NCBI GenBank assembly: GCA_019358875.1
Contig: JAHHIF010000067.1
Coordinates: 1-41,179 of the forward strand
Reading direction: 5' to 3'
Origin: Symplocastrum torsivum CPER-KK1
GTDB taxonomy: Bacteria; Cyanobacteriota; Cyanobacteriia; Cyanobacteriales; Coleofasciculaceae
Length of the DNA: 41,179 nt
Shown here: piece by piece, positions 31,776-39,490 of the stretch
Numbering within the stretch: the first letter of the stretch is position 1
How the letters are laid out: every line of letters starts with the position of its first letter
Position numbers and translations under genes: made by a program
Notes under the pieces: generated by a model
Seen by the model: the letters and a program-made list of their open reading frames with translations, nothing else
Databases searched by the model: none
What the model was told of the DNA's origin: nothing

Positions 31776-32245
31776 TTGTCCTCCTGAAAATTCTTATCCT
31801 CGCCATATCCTTGATTTAAATCAGTTACAGCAGGCTGTATACCTAGCCCAATTTTTTCAAAAATGTAGAAATTTGTTTTCGCTCGACAGAATTCCTGAAA
31901 AGCTTCCATAGGAATATTTAGCATTCCTCGTAGCTCTAGACGCTCTTTTAGCCATTCGGTTAACCATCGATACCGATGGCTAAAAAAGTATGTTTCGGGT
32001 AAAACAATTCCGACACGACCACCAAGACGCAGCAATCTCCAAGCACGTTCAAGGAAAATTAAACCGATCTCCAAATCAACATAGTTATTTATTCCACTCA
32101 TGGCAGCAGCCCTAGCAATTGTGAAGCCTGCCGCTCTTGAATCAGACGCTTTGATTTTTAGCTGCTCACCAAATGGAGGATTGGTAATAACAACTGTGTA
32201 TTGTTCATCAATCAAGGGCGCAAGCAACTGTGGGTTCTTTCCATA
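31772..32245 (-). pseudogene. N6-adenine DNA methylase, C-terminal part only
   Basis: The frame encodes LLAPLIDEQYTVVITNPPFG, with the catalytic NPPF motif IV of N6-adenine methyltransferases. FLERAWRLLRLGGRVGIVLP and LNIPMEAFQEFCRAKTNFYI follow, typical of type I HsdM-like enzymes. The part carrying the S-adenosylmethionine motif (motif I) is missing. Upstream of about 32245 the frame only reads antisense-phase sequence of the HNH gene and no longer resembles a methylase. A deletion therefore appears to have joined the middle of this gene to the HNH gene. The C-terminus is normal and overlaps the next frame by ATGA. Confidence 0.75.
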
Positions 32246-32507
32246 CCTGTTGGCGAGGATTAAAAATGAAGACAACTTCACCCGTCTTCGAGTCCTCAAG
32301 ATTTCGCCGTGCGCCCTTGCGAAGTGAGCAGGAGACACAAGCAAGAGCCAAATTTTCAGCAATCGTCTCGCCACCAGCTACGACAGGAACAATGTGGTCG
32401 ATATGGAAAGTTGCTACTTGACCAATTTGCGAAATGCCGCAATATTCACAACGGTTATCTGCTCTTTGAATTACTAATCGACGGAGGGAAGCTGGAATTG
32501 TTGCCAT
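32208..32507 (-). CDS. HNH endonuclease, C-terminus replaced at a deletion junction
   Basis: The 99-residue frame begins MATIPASLRRLVIQRADNRC and shows an HNH nuclease core. Zinc knuckles are CEYC and CVSC, and the active-site strand is HIDHIVPVVAGGETIAENLA. The family-like sequence runs to FIFNPRQQVW and then stops abruptly. The last ten residues come from DNA that, in another frame, belongs to a methylase. Members I remember continue for some 40 residues more. The HNH core is intact, so activity cannot be excluded, but the missing tail makes it doubtful. The start ATG follows the stop of the upstream small gene directly. Confidence 0.8.
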   Translation of the reverse strand: MATIPASLRRLVIQRADNRCEYCGISQIGQVATFHIDHIVPVVAGGETIAENLALACVSCSLRKGARRNLEDSKTGEVVFIFNPRQQVWKEPTVACALD

Positions 32508-32717
32508 CTATGCTTGCTTCATCACCCGTGTCGATCGCAAACGCAGTAGAGATAAAAATTCCACCAGTTCAACAAGTCCTTCTGCTTCCTGTCGTTCTGC
32601 CTGAGACAGTGTATAGCCCTCGTCCTGACGATCCAACAAAAATTGTAAGCGTGCCTGAACCGCTTGGGGAAGCTGGAATCGGGTTAATTCGATAGGAATC
32701 TCAACGATTTCGGGCAT
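32508..32717 (-). CDS. Small helical protein paired with the HNH gene (69 aa)
   Basis: The product begins MPEIVEIPIELTRFQLPQAV and continues QARLQFLLDRQDEGYTLSQA, then EGLVELVEFLSLLRLRSTRV. It is a short, charged, mostly helical soluble protein. It ends at TAG 32508-32510 immediately before the HNH ATG, so the two are translationally coupled. I recall this small protein and HNH pair as recurrent in cyanobacteria; the layout is like a toxin-antitoxin or nuclease-regulator pair, but there is no direct evidence. It looks full length. Confidence 0.72.
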   Translation of the reverse strand: MPEIVEIPIELTRFQLPQAVQARLQFLLDRQDEGYTLSQAERQEAEGLVELVEFLSLLRLRSTRVMKQA

Positions 32718-33079
32718 AGAGCAGTTAGTTTATTAGCAACTTTGTTGTAGCCTCATTTTAGGCGAAAGCATCGGAAGGGTGTATGTGTTGCCATCAAACA
32801 CTGTGTTGGTGCAAACGGAAGGGAGGATGGGCTAGCAAAGTATGCCGAAGAAAGCTTATCGCTCATTCATTCCCTCTCAACTTTCCAGCAACGCTTGCCA
32901 CGCCTCAAGCTGAGAAGTGTGATTGTTGGATGCGATTCCCTACGGGATAGCTACGCTTCACGCGCTTGGCAGGATGAGGGGGTGCGATCGTGCCTGACAG
33001 AATGCTCTCATCCAATAAGCTACAAAAGCCATTTCTACTTAAGCTAGGTTAATAGATACAGTTATTATTCTGTAAGCTT
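32718..33079. other. Intergenic, 362 bp, with copy 1 of a 93-bp repeat
   Basis: No intact gene is present. Positions 32845-32937 are the first copy of a 93-bp direct repeat (second copy 33801-33893). Read on the minus strand it resembles the 3' end of a small gene (LEAWQALLE). Next to it, 32931-32965 carries a CTACGGGATAGCTACGC-type sequence often seen in dispersed cyanobacterial repeats. The promoter of the retropepsin cassette should be near 33030-33070, but I cannot define it. Confidence 0.45.
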
Positions 33080-33337
33080 ATGCCTCTTTCTGAAATACTG
33101 CCTGCCGTCAATCAGCTATCTCACCAAGACAAGCTGCGACTCATCCATTTTCTTCTACTGGCAGTAGCAAAAGAAGAGGGTTTTGAACTTGAGCCGGCTA
33201 ATCATCAGACTCAAGAAGGTTTACTCAATCAATTAGCATCGACTGAAGCTGTTGTGTGGTCGCCCTACGATGCTCATGAAGCGGCTCAAACGCTGTCAGA
33301 TCTTCTAGCGGAAGCAAAGCAAAAAAGCGATGCTTGA
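33080..33337 (+). CDS. Small helical protein, first gene of the retropepsin pair (85 aa)
   Basis: The protein begins MPLSEILPAVNQLSHQDKLR and is predicted helical and acidic, with no membrane segment. The segment LPAVNQLSHQDKLRLIHFLL resembles the short N-terminal helices of small cyanobacterial antitoxin-like proteins, which often read LSxxDKLRLIQFLL. It overlaps the next gene by 8 bp, so both are made from one message. Its partner is a retropepsin-like protease, suggesting a regulator or substrate adaptor; this is inference. Confidence 0.7.
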   Translation: MPLSEILPAVNQLSHQDKLRLIHFLLLAVAKEEGFELEPANHQTQEGLLNQLASTEAVVWSPYDAHEAAQTLSDLLAEAKQKSDA

Positions 33338-33749
33338 CGGCAAGCGATTTCCTTTCATCGAGTGTACCAACAGCCTTGGTCTTTCTAGCACCTTGCCGTA
33401 TCTACCAATAACGCTGACCTACAGCAACCGTTCTGTAGAAGCGATGGCTTTGCTTGACACGGGTGCAAGCGTCAATGTATTGCCTTACGATCTCGGCTTG
33501 CAACTAGGTGCAGTTTGGGAGGAGCAGACAGTTCCAATTCAGTTGAGTGGAAATCTCGCTCGGATGGAGGCGCGAGGCTTGGTACTATCAGCAACCGTTG
33601 CCGAGTTTCCCTCTGTCCTGCTTGCATTTGCCTGGACGGAATCTAGAGAAGCTCCACTAATCCTTGGGCATATGAATTTTTTTGCAGAGTTTGATGTGTG
33701 TTTCTATCGTGCTGACTTCGCTTTCGAGTTGCGTCCGAGAGCAAAATAG
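33330..33749 (+). CDS. Retropepsin-like aspartic protease (139 aa)
   Basis: The 139-residue protein carries the aspartic protease signature LLDTGASVNVLPYDLG (catalytic Asp in DTGA) with the preceding hydrophobic strand. Later it has LILGHMNFFAEFDVCF, the second conserved retropepsin strand (hydrophobic-hydrophobic-G). The size equals one lobe, so like retroviral proteases it should act as a homodimer. There is no signal peptide, so it is cytoplasmic. Its coding sequence overlaps that of the 85-residue protein. Substrates are unknown. No reverse transcriptase or retroelement genes are nearby, so it is a stand-alone cellular type. Confidence 0.78.
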   Translation: MLDGKRFPFIECTNSLGLSSTLPYLPITLTYSNRSVEAMALLDTGASVNVLPYDLGLQLGAVWEEQTVPIQLSGNLARMEARGLVLSATVAEFPSVLLAFAWTESREAPLILGHMNFFAEFDVCFYRADFAFELRPRAK

Positions 33750-33800
33750 CTGTTCTAGCTGAACTCGCCTGTCGTCTGATGAGCGTACAAGCGTTGCATA

Positions 33801-33893
33801 CTGAAGAGAGCTTATCGCTCATTCATTCCCTCCAAACTTTTTCAGCAACGCCTGCCACGCCTCAATCTAAGAAGTGTAATTGCTGGATGCGAT
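33801..33893. repeat. Copy 2 of the 93-bp direct repeat
   Basis: This segment matches 32845-32937 with roughly 85 per cent identity by eye, including GCTTATCGCTCATTCATTCC. On the minus strand it reads IEAWQALLKKFGGNE followed by a stop, which is the tail of a small protein. The copies flank the retropepsin pair on both sides, so the pair may have been inserted by recombination or duplicated with its flank. Confidence 0.75.
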
Positions 33894-33942
33894 CGCACTT
33901 TGTTTAACCGAGCGTAGTTTAACAACTAGGTTCGCCACTCTA

Positions 33943-36900
33943 TCAAAATTCAACCTCTTCTCGCTCATTCCCCGTAGAACTCGTAGTATCCGAATTTTTA
34001 GCTGCCCAACATATTGCTTCAATGTGTCTAGCTAACATCCCTATAGTCGGTGCTTCAAACAAGATGCGTACAGGCAACTCCACTTTAAAGCGATCGCGTA
34101 TTCGGGAAGTTAGCTGAGTCGCGAGTAGAGAATGCCCCCCCAATTCAAAGAAATTATCGTGAACACCTACCTGCTGTTTTCCCAAAACCTTAGCCCAAAT
34201 CCCTGCTAACTCCTCCTCGACAGTCGTCCGAGGTGCTACATAATCTTCTTTCAGATCAAGACTGAGAGTATCTACGGCAGGTAAAAGACGGCGATCTACT
34301 TTACCATTCGGTGTTAGCGGTAAGGACTCCAACATCATATAGATAGAAGGCACCATATAATTTGGCAACTTCTCTTTCGAGAATTGGCGCAACTGGGAGC
34401 TTGTTGGTGCCTGCCCCTTATTTGGGACAATATAAGCTACTAAGTGCTTATCCCCAGGTATGTCCTCCTGAACAATCACCACTACCTCTGCCACTGCTGG
34501 ATGTTGGCTTAGCACAGCTTCAATCTCTCCCAACTCGATTCGGAAGCCGCGAATCTTGATTTGATCGTCGCTACGACCCAAAAATTCTATATTACCGTCT
34601 GAGCGATATCGGGCTAAATCACCTGTTTTATAAAGACGTGTTCCTGGGTTCTGGCTAAAAGGATTCGGAATGAATGCAAAAGAAGTCAACTCAGGACGGT
34701 TGAGGTAGCCTCGTGCGAGTCCATCACCACCGATATACAACTCACCCACAACACCAATCGGTACAGGCTGTAGCTGCCCATCCAGCAGATAAATTTGTGT
34801 GTTCGTAATTGGGCGACCAATGGGAATAGAGGTTGCTTCTTCTGGTACGTCCTGCACCCAGTAATAAGATGAAAATGTTGTCCCCTCTGTTGGCCCATAA
34901 ACATTAAGCAACTGCTGCGGCACTCCCTGTTTGAGAACCTTTCTCACCCACCGAGGATCGACTGCTTCGCCTCCAAATAGCAAGCACCGCAAGGTAGCGA
35001 AAGCATCCGGAACATCTCTGACAATCTGTTGGAACAAGGCAGTGGTTAAAAATAAGACGCTAATCTCGTCTTGCCGAAGTTGTCGGGCAAAGTCTTGAGG
35101 AGAAAGCGTTACATCCCTGCTAATCCCAACAAGTTGAGCGCCGTGAAGTAATGCGCCCCAAATCTCAAACGTTGCTGCATCGAAGGACGTGTTCGAGGCT
35201 TGGGCAATTTTATCGTTCGGATCTAACGTTATGTAGTTTGTGTTGAATAGTAGGCGATTGACAGCTTTGTGAGGAACAGCAACTCCCTTGGGCTTTCCTG
35301 TAGAACCAGAAGTGTAGATAACATAAGCCAAGTTATCGCTTGTCACCCTGCTGGTAAGGTTTTCTGAACTTTCTTGGGTAATAGTATTCCAATCAGTGTC
35401 TAGGCAAATTACTCTGGGATTTGGGGAATCTTGGTGAGTACAGGTGACAACATCCGGTAATTGTTCGACCAACTTCTCTTGTGTCAGCAACACGGATATC
35501 TGAGAATCTTCAATCATGAACCGCAGACGCTCCTGCGGGTAACTGGGGTCTAAGGGCAGGTACGCTCCTCCGGCTTTGAGGATGCTTAAGCAACCTACTA
35601 TCATCTCTACAGAACGTTCCATGCAGATGCCGACGAGAACGGACGAACCTACTTCCAATTTCTGTAAGTGGTGCGCTAGTTTGTTGCTGTAGCTATTCAG
35701 TTCACGGTAAGTCAGTTGCTTGTCTTCAAAGATTACTGCTGTTGCATCAGGTGTTCTCTCTACTTGCGCTTCAAACAACTGATGGATGCACTGGTTTTGA
35801 GGATAATCCGCAAGGGTATCATTCCATGACACGGTGAGTTGATGATACTCAGCAACGCTCAGGAGTGGTAACTCTGCAATCTTCGTTTGTGGATTGGCAA
35901 CAATGCCCTCCAGCAGGGTTTTAAAATGTCCCAGCATCCGGCTAATGGTGGCTTCATCGAATAAATCAGTGTTGTACACCACCACGCCTCTAATTCCCTC
36001 TGAGTGTTCCCACCGCTCTCCCCATAAGCTTCTAAAACCTTCGGAAGCTTTCCACAGGTTGAACTCCAAATCGAAGCGCGTTGTTTTAAAGTCAATCGTT
36101 AGAGGATTGAGTGTTAACCCTGGCAGTTCTAGTGCCTCCGTTGGGGCATTTTGTAAGGCAAACACTACTTGAAATAGGGGATGGCGACTTAAGGAGCGTT
36201 CGGGTTGCAACTCCTCCACGAGCTTCTCAAAGGGCAAATCTTGATGAGCATAGGCTCCTAGTGTTACCTCCCGTACTCTGCCTAGCAGTTCCTGGAATGT
36301 TGGAGCGCCAGATAAGTCTGTGCGTAGCACCAGAGTATTGACAAAAAAACCAATTAACCCTTCGATCTCACTCCGATTGCGGTTAGCAATGGGTGAACCT
36401 ACGGCAATGTCCTCTTGCTGAGTGTAGCGGTATAGCAAGATTTGAAATGCTGCCAGCAGGGTCATGAACAATGTCACCCCTTCCTGCTGCGAAAGCTTTT
36501 CTATTGCCTCATTCAAGCTTGGTGGTAACTCTAGTAATTTAGTCGCTCCTCGGTAAGTCTGTAAAGCGAGTTTCGGGCGATCACAAGGTAAATTCAGTAT
36601 GGGAACACCGTCTAACTGTTGCCGCCAGTAAGCGAGTTGAGTTTCCAATTCCCCTTGCAACCACTCGCGCTGCCAATGGGCGAAATCAGCATACTGAAGG
36701 GGAAGTTCCGGTAGAGGAGAAGGCACTTCAAGAACAAAGGCTGTGTAGATAGCGCTTAGTTCACGCATCAACACTCCAGTAGACCAATCATCAGAGACAA
36801 TGTGGTGTAGATTCAGCAGCAATATGTGTTCTGTCTCATCTAGCTTCAGGAGCATTAATCGTAGCAAGGGTCCAACAGCTAGATCAAAAGGACGTTGAGA

Positions 36901-37287
36901 CTCCTCGGCAACTAACCGTTTGGCTTGATGTTCCCGTTCCTCTGCTGGTAACTCCCGCAGATCTACTAGTGAGAGATTTATGCTTGATGTGGGTACGTCG
37001 ATGTCCGCAGGAATCGCCTGAACAAGTTGCCCCTCCACTATCCCGAATCGAGTGCGTAATACTTCATGGCGACGCACAATTTCGTTGAAGGTCTGCTCTA
37101 AGGCGGTATAGTTAAGCGAACCTGTCAAGCGAAGTGCTGTCGGCACATTATAGAAGGTATTACCGGGTACTAATTGGTCAATGAACCACAATCTTGCTTG
37201 AGCAAACGAGGCAGGAAAGATAAAGACTTCTTCCTCAGGAATATTAAGTCTCGCTTGAGCATTGGTCAGGGAATCGTCAGAAAGCAT
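33943..37287 (-). CDS. Single-module non-ribosomal peptide synthetase (C-A-T)
   Basis: The 1114-residue protein is one complete elongation module. The condensation domain (about 20-450) has HHIVSDD at 161-167. The adenylation domain (about 470-990) shows the core motifs YVIYTSGSTGKPKGV, NVYGPTEGTTF, YKTGDLARYRSDG and GRSDDQIKIRGFRIELGEIE, with NGKVDRR near its end. The thiolation domain carries the phosphopantetheine serine, Ser1053, in FELGGHSLL. The binding-pocket segment reads FDAATFEIWGALL (Asp and Ala at the first code positions); I do not assign the amino acid. There is no thioesterase, epimerase or second module, so it must hand its product to another enzyme. It starts 23 bp after the DUF456 stop. 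Confidence 0.93.
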   Translation of the reverse strand: MLSDDSLTNAQARLNIPEEEVFIFPASFAQARLWFIDQLVPGNTFYNVPTALRLTGSLNYTALEQTFNEIVRRHEVLRTRFGIVEGQLVQAIPADIDVPTSSINLSLVDLRELPAEEREHQAKRLVAEESQRPFDLAVGPLLRLMLLKLDETEHILLLNLHHIVSDDWSTGVLMRELSAIYTAFVLEVPSPLPELPLQYADFAHWQREWLQGELETQLAYWRQQLDGVPILNLPCDRPKLALQTYRGATKLLELPPSLNEAIEKLSQQEGVTLFMTLLAAFQILLYRYTQQEDIAVGSPIANRNRSEIEGLIGFFVNTLVLRTDLSGAPTFQELLGRVREVTLGAYAHQDLPFEKLVEELQPERSLSRHPLFQVVFALQNAPTEALELPGLTLNPLTIDFKTTRFDLEFNLWKASEGFRSLWGERWEHSEGIRGVVVYNTDLFDEATISRMLGHFKTLLEGIVANPQTKIAELPLLSVAEYHQLTVSWNDTLADYPQNQCIHQLFEAQVERTPDATAVIFEDKQLTYRELNSYSNKLAHHLQKLEVGSSVLVGICMERSVEMIVGCLSILKAGGAYLPLDPSYPQERLRFMIEDSQISVLLTQEKLVEQLPDVVTCTHQDSPNPRVICLDTDWNTITQESSENLTSRVTSDNLAYVIYTSGSTGKPKGVAVPHKAVNRLLFNTNYITLDPNDKIAQASNTSFDAATFEIWGALLHGAQLVGISRDVTLSPQDFARQLRQDEISVLFLTTALFQQIVRDVPDAFATLRCLLFGGEAVDPRWVRKVLKQGVPQQLLNVYGPTEGTTFSSYYWVQDVPEEATSIPIGRPITNTQIYLLDGQLQPVPIGVVGELYIGGDGLARGYLNRPELTSFAFIPNPFSQNPGTRLYKTGDLARYRSDGNIEFLGRSDDQIKIRGFRIELGEIEAVLSQHPAVAEVVVIVQEDIPGDKHLVAYIVPNKGQAPTSSQLRQFSKEKLPNYMVPSIYMMLESLPLTPNGKVDRRLLPAVDTLSLDLKEDYVAPRTTVEEELAGIWAKVLGKQQVGVHDNFFELGGHSLLATQLTSRIRDRFKVELPVRILFEAPTIGMLARHIEAICWAAKNSDTTSSTGNEREEVEF

Positions 37288-37310
37288 GAATTTAAATGCA
37301 CATCAGCTTA

Positions 37311-37853
37311 CTAAATGCCCAATCCTGGGGGTGGCCAAGTAGCCCAAACAAAGATGGCAACGGCAGCGATCGCAAGTAATCCTTCAATTAAATTACCAAT
37401 CAAGGAACCTACTACAATCCCTAGTCCTGCCTTAAACGCTACTTTGGTTCTTTCCTTTAGAGGCAACTCGCGCCGATAGAGAAATTCCCCAATAAACGCT
37501 CCTAACAAAGGCCCGACTAAGATACCCAACAGGGGACCAGCAACCAGAAACGCTGGCAGAAGCCCGAAGAACCCCAGCACTAGCCCGATAATTGCTCCCC
37601 ATTGCCCCCATTTACTGGCTCCAGCCCGTTTTGCTCCCCAGTAGGAGGCTAACAACTCAATTCCCGCACTCAGTATCAAAATCACAAATATGGCGATTAA
37701 GGGCCAAGTGATACCACTAAAACCCTGAGTGACACCCCAAACCAGAATTGCCGCCAAAATTAAGCTGGGTCCGGGAATCCCAGGAACGACAGCCCCGACA
37801 ACACCCACGAGCATGACGAAAATCAATAACCAGTAAAGAATTGTTATAGACAT
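37311..37853 (-). CDS. DUF456 family membrane protein
   Basis: The 180-residue protein has several hydrophobic helices rich in Gly and Pro: LLIFVMLVGVVGAVVPGIPG, LIAIFVILILSAGIELLASY and GLLPAFLVAGPLLGILVGPL. A C-terminal pair follows. This is the DUF456 pattern, including the conserved GAVVPGIPGP turn and YWGAKRAGASKWGQWGAIIG loop. The function is unknown. It lies 7 bp after the stop of the CCB2/CCB4-like gene and 23 bp before the NRPS gene, so it is part of the leftward transcription unit. Confidence 0.85.
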   Translation of the reverse strand: MSITILYWLLIFVMLVGVVGAVVPGIPGPSLILAAILVWGVTQGFSGITWPLIAIFVILILSAGIELLASYWGAKRAGASKWGQWGAIIGLVLGFFGLLPAFLVAGPLLGILVGPLLGAFIGEFLYRRELPLKERTKVAFKAGLGIVVGSLIGNLIEGLLAIAAVAIFVWATWPPPGLGI

Positions 37854-37860
37854 CTAAATC

Positions 37861-38529
37861 TCAGCGGCTGCTTGCATCATCTGAAAATGAAAATCGGCTG
37901 AGGGTGTTTGCCAGTTTATCAGCAATTCCCTCTATCCAATTCTCGTCTTGTTTTGTGTAACTGCGCGGAGCATTGGCTGCCAATATTAAAATCCCCTGAT
38001 TGCCAATCGGTTGACAAATGACACCTTGGGTATTTTCTGGCAGGTAATCAAATTCAATGCGCCCTGGATAAATTTTCAGATCAACTAGGTAGACAGGTTT
38101 TTGTTTTTCTAGCACCCGTTTTAAAATCGCTCCCGGTTTGACTTCTGAGTTGATGCCTAAAACACCTCGCCGCAGCAAAATTTTGCCCTGATACCAAACC
38201 ACAAGCGATCGCGTTACGGTATTTGTCAGCAACAGATGCGATGCCCAAGCGAGTTCAGTTTTCACTTCATCTGGTAGCCCTGGTAACAGTTCAAAACCTT
38301 GCTCTCCGGTTAGAACAACAGTATCAGGCGATCGCGGCTGCACCTGCTGCCACAGTAATCCCGTCAAAATCAACACAGCACTGACAATCACCCCCAAAGC
38401 GTCTGAGCGGGCTTGGGAATCTGTGAGTTCAGGTGAGAGTAAACGGTTTACCAGCAGCAGGAAACCTGCTAATCCACCAACGACAAACGGCAGTTGTCGC
38501 AGTACATAGTTTTGATCAGGTTTAGCCAT
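37861..38529 (-). CDS. CCB2/CCB4-like cytochrome b6 haem-attachment factor
   Basis: The 222-residue protein starts with two membrane helices (about 12-30, LPFVVGGLAGFLLLVNRLL, and about 44-62, ALGVIVSAVLILTGLLW). A lumen- or stroma-facing alpha/beta domain of GAF-like character follows, with VWYQGKILLRRGVLG and ENTQGVICQPIGNQGILILA. It matches the cofactor-assembly-of-complex-C subunit B family (DUF2930, CCB2/CCB4). This family works with CCB1 and CCB3 to attach haem c(n) to cytochrome b6. It lies between rpaB (45 bp upstream) and DUF456. Whether it is the CCB2 or CCB4 form is not clear, since cyanobacteria have one gene where plants have two. Confidence 0.78.
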   Translation of the reverse strand: MAKPDQNYVLRQLPFVVGGLAGFLLLVNRLLSPELTDSQARSDALGVIVSAVLILTGLLWQQVQPRSPDTVVLTGEQGFELLPGLPDEVKTELAWASHLLLTNTVTRSLVVWYQGKILLRRGVLGINSEVKPGAILKRVLEKQKPVYLVDLKIYPGRIEFDYLPENTQGVICQPIGNQGILILAANAPRSYTKQDENWIEGIADKLANTLSRFSFSDDASSR

Positions 38530-38574
38530 GTTAAACGCTCGTTAGTCATTGGTAACGGACAACTGACGAACGCT

Positions 38575-39303
38575 TTACTCCTCTCCCGGTTCAATAATCC
38601 GTTGGAACAAATAACCCGTACCTCTTGCTGTGAGAATCAACTCAGGATTACTGGGATCATCTTCCAACTTTGCCCGTAACCGTGAGATGTGGACATCCAC
38701 AACACGGGTATCAACGTGGCGTTCCGGCGTGTATCCCCACACCTCTTGCAAAATTTCTGAACGAGAGAACGGTTCTCCAGAGCGGCTAACTAATAGCTCC
38801 AAGAGACTGAACTCCATACCCGTAAGCCGGATACGCTCATCTCCTTTGTAGACTTGCCGCTTGTTCGTATCAATTTTGATACTTGCAACATGGATAACGC
38901 CAGAACTAGGAATTCCAGATCCACCTACTTTATCAACCCGTCGCAGTACCGAACGAATCCGGGCTTCCAACTCTTTGGGAGAAAAGGGCTTGACAACATA
39001 GTCATCAGCTCCTAACTCTAATCCTGTGATTCGGTCGGCAACATCACCCAGAGCCGTTAGCATAATTATGGGGACATCAGATTCCTTACGCAATTCCTGG
39101 CAGACACCATAGCCGTCGAGCTTGGGCATCATTACATCCAAAACGACTAAATCAGGGTCAGCGTTCCGAAAGGTATCTAGGGCTTCTTCCCCATCAGCAG
39201 CGGTGACGACATCGTAGCCAATCATCGAAAGACGAGTTTCCAAGATGCGGCGGATACTGGCTTCGTCATCGACAACGAGGATTTTTTCCTTATGATTTTC
39301 CAA
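38575..39303 (-). CDS. rpaB: Response regulator RpaB (Ycf27-type, OmpR family)
   Basis: The 242-residue protein has a receiver domain (about 1-120) and an OmpR-type winged helix (about 140-235). Receiver residues include phosphoacceptor Asp56 in LVVLDVMMPKLDG, KPFSPKELE and LTALGD. The DNA-binding part has WGYTPERHVDTRVVDVHISR and GTGYLF. The sequence is nearly the textbook RpaB, which represses high-light genes through HLR1 sites and is controlled by the kinase NblS. The start is TTG 39303 (MENHKEKILVVDDE), 11 bases after AGGAG; TTG 39312 adds three residues but is only 2 bases from that site. It is divergent from radA with a 187-bp gap, and heads the unit rpaB, CCB2/4, DUF456, NRPS. Confidence 0.95.
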   Translation of the reverse strand: MENHKEKILVVDDEASIRRILETRLSMIGYDVVTAADGEEALDTFRNADPDLVVLDVMMPKLDGYGVCQELRKESDVPIIMLTALGDVADRITGLELGADDYVVKPFSPKELEARIRSVLRRVDKVGGSGIPSSGVIHVASIKIDTNKRQVYKGDERIRLTGMEFSLLELLVSRSGEPFSRSEILQEVWGYTPERHVDTRVVDVHISRLRAKLEDDPSNPELILTARGTGYLFQRIIEPGEE

Positions 39304-39490
39304 GTGACTCAATTCTCCTGAAAGAAGGTTAGTGAATTGTTAATTTATCAGTAGCTTATCTACTTAAATATTACGCTGTATCAAGGTTTTTTAAGGCATC
39401 AACGTTCCGTCTGCTCATTAGTTGAAGCTTTTCTTAATCTTTGTTGAAGCATTGAAAATTTTTAATAGTTTTTTACACGTTTAACTCAGG

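Noticed and set aside
32309..32695. 128-codon plus-strand frame across the HNH and small-protein genes
   Set aside because: It is antisense to two coupled genes with clear family features and has no independent support.
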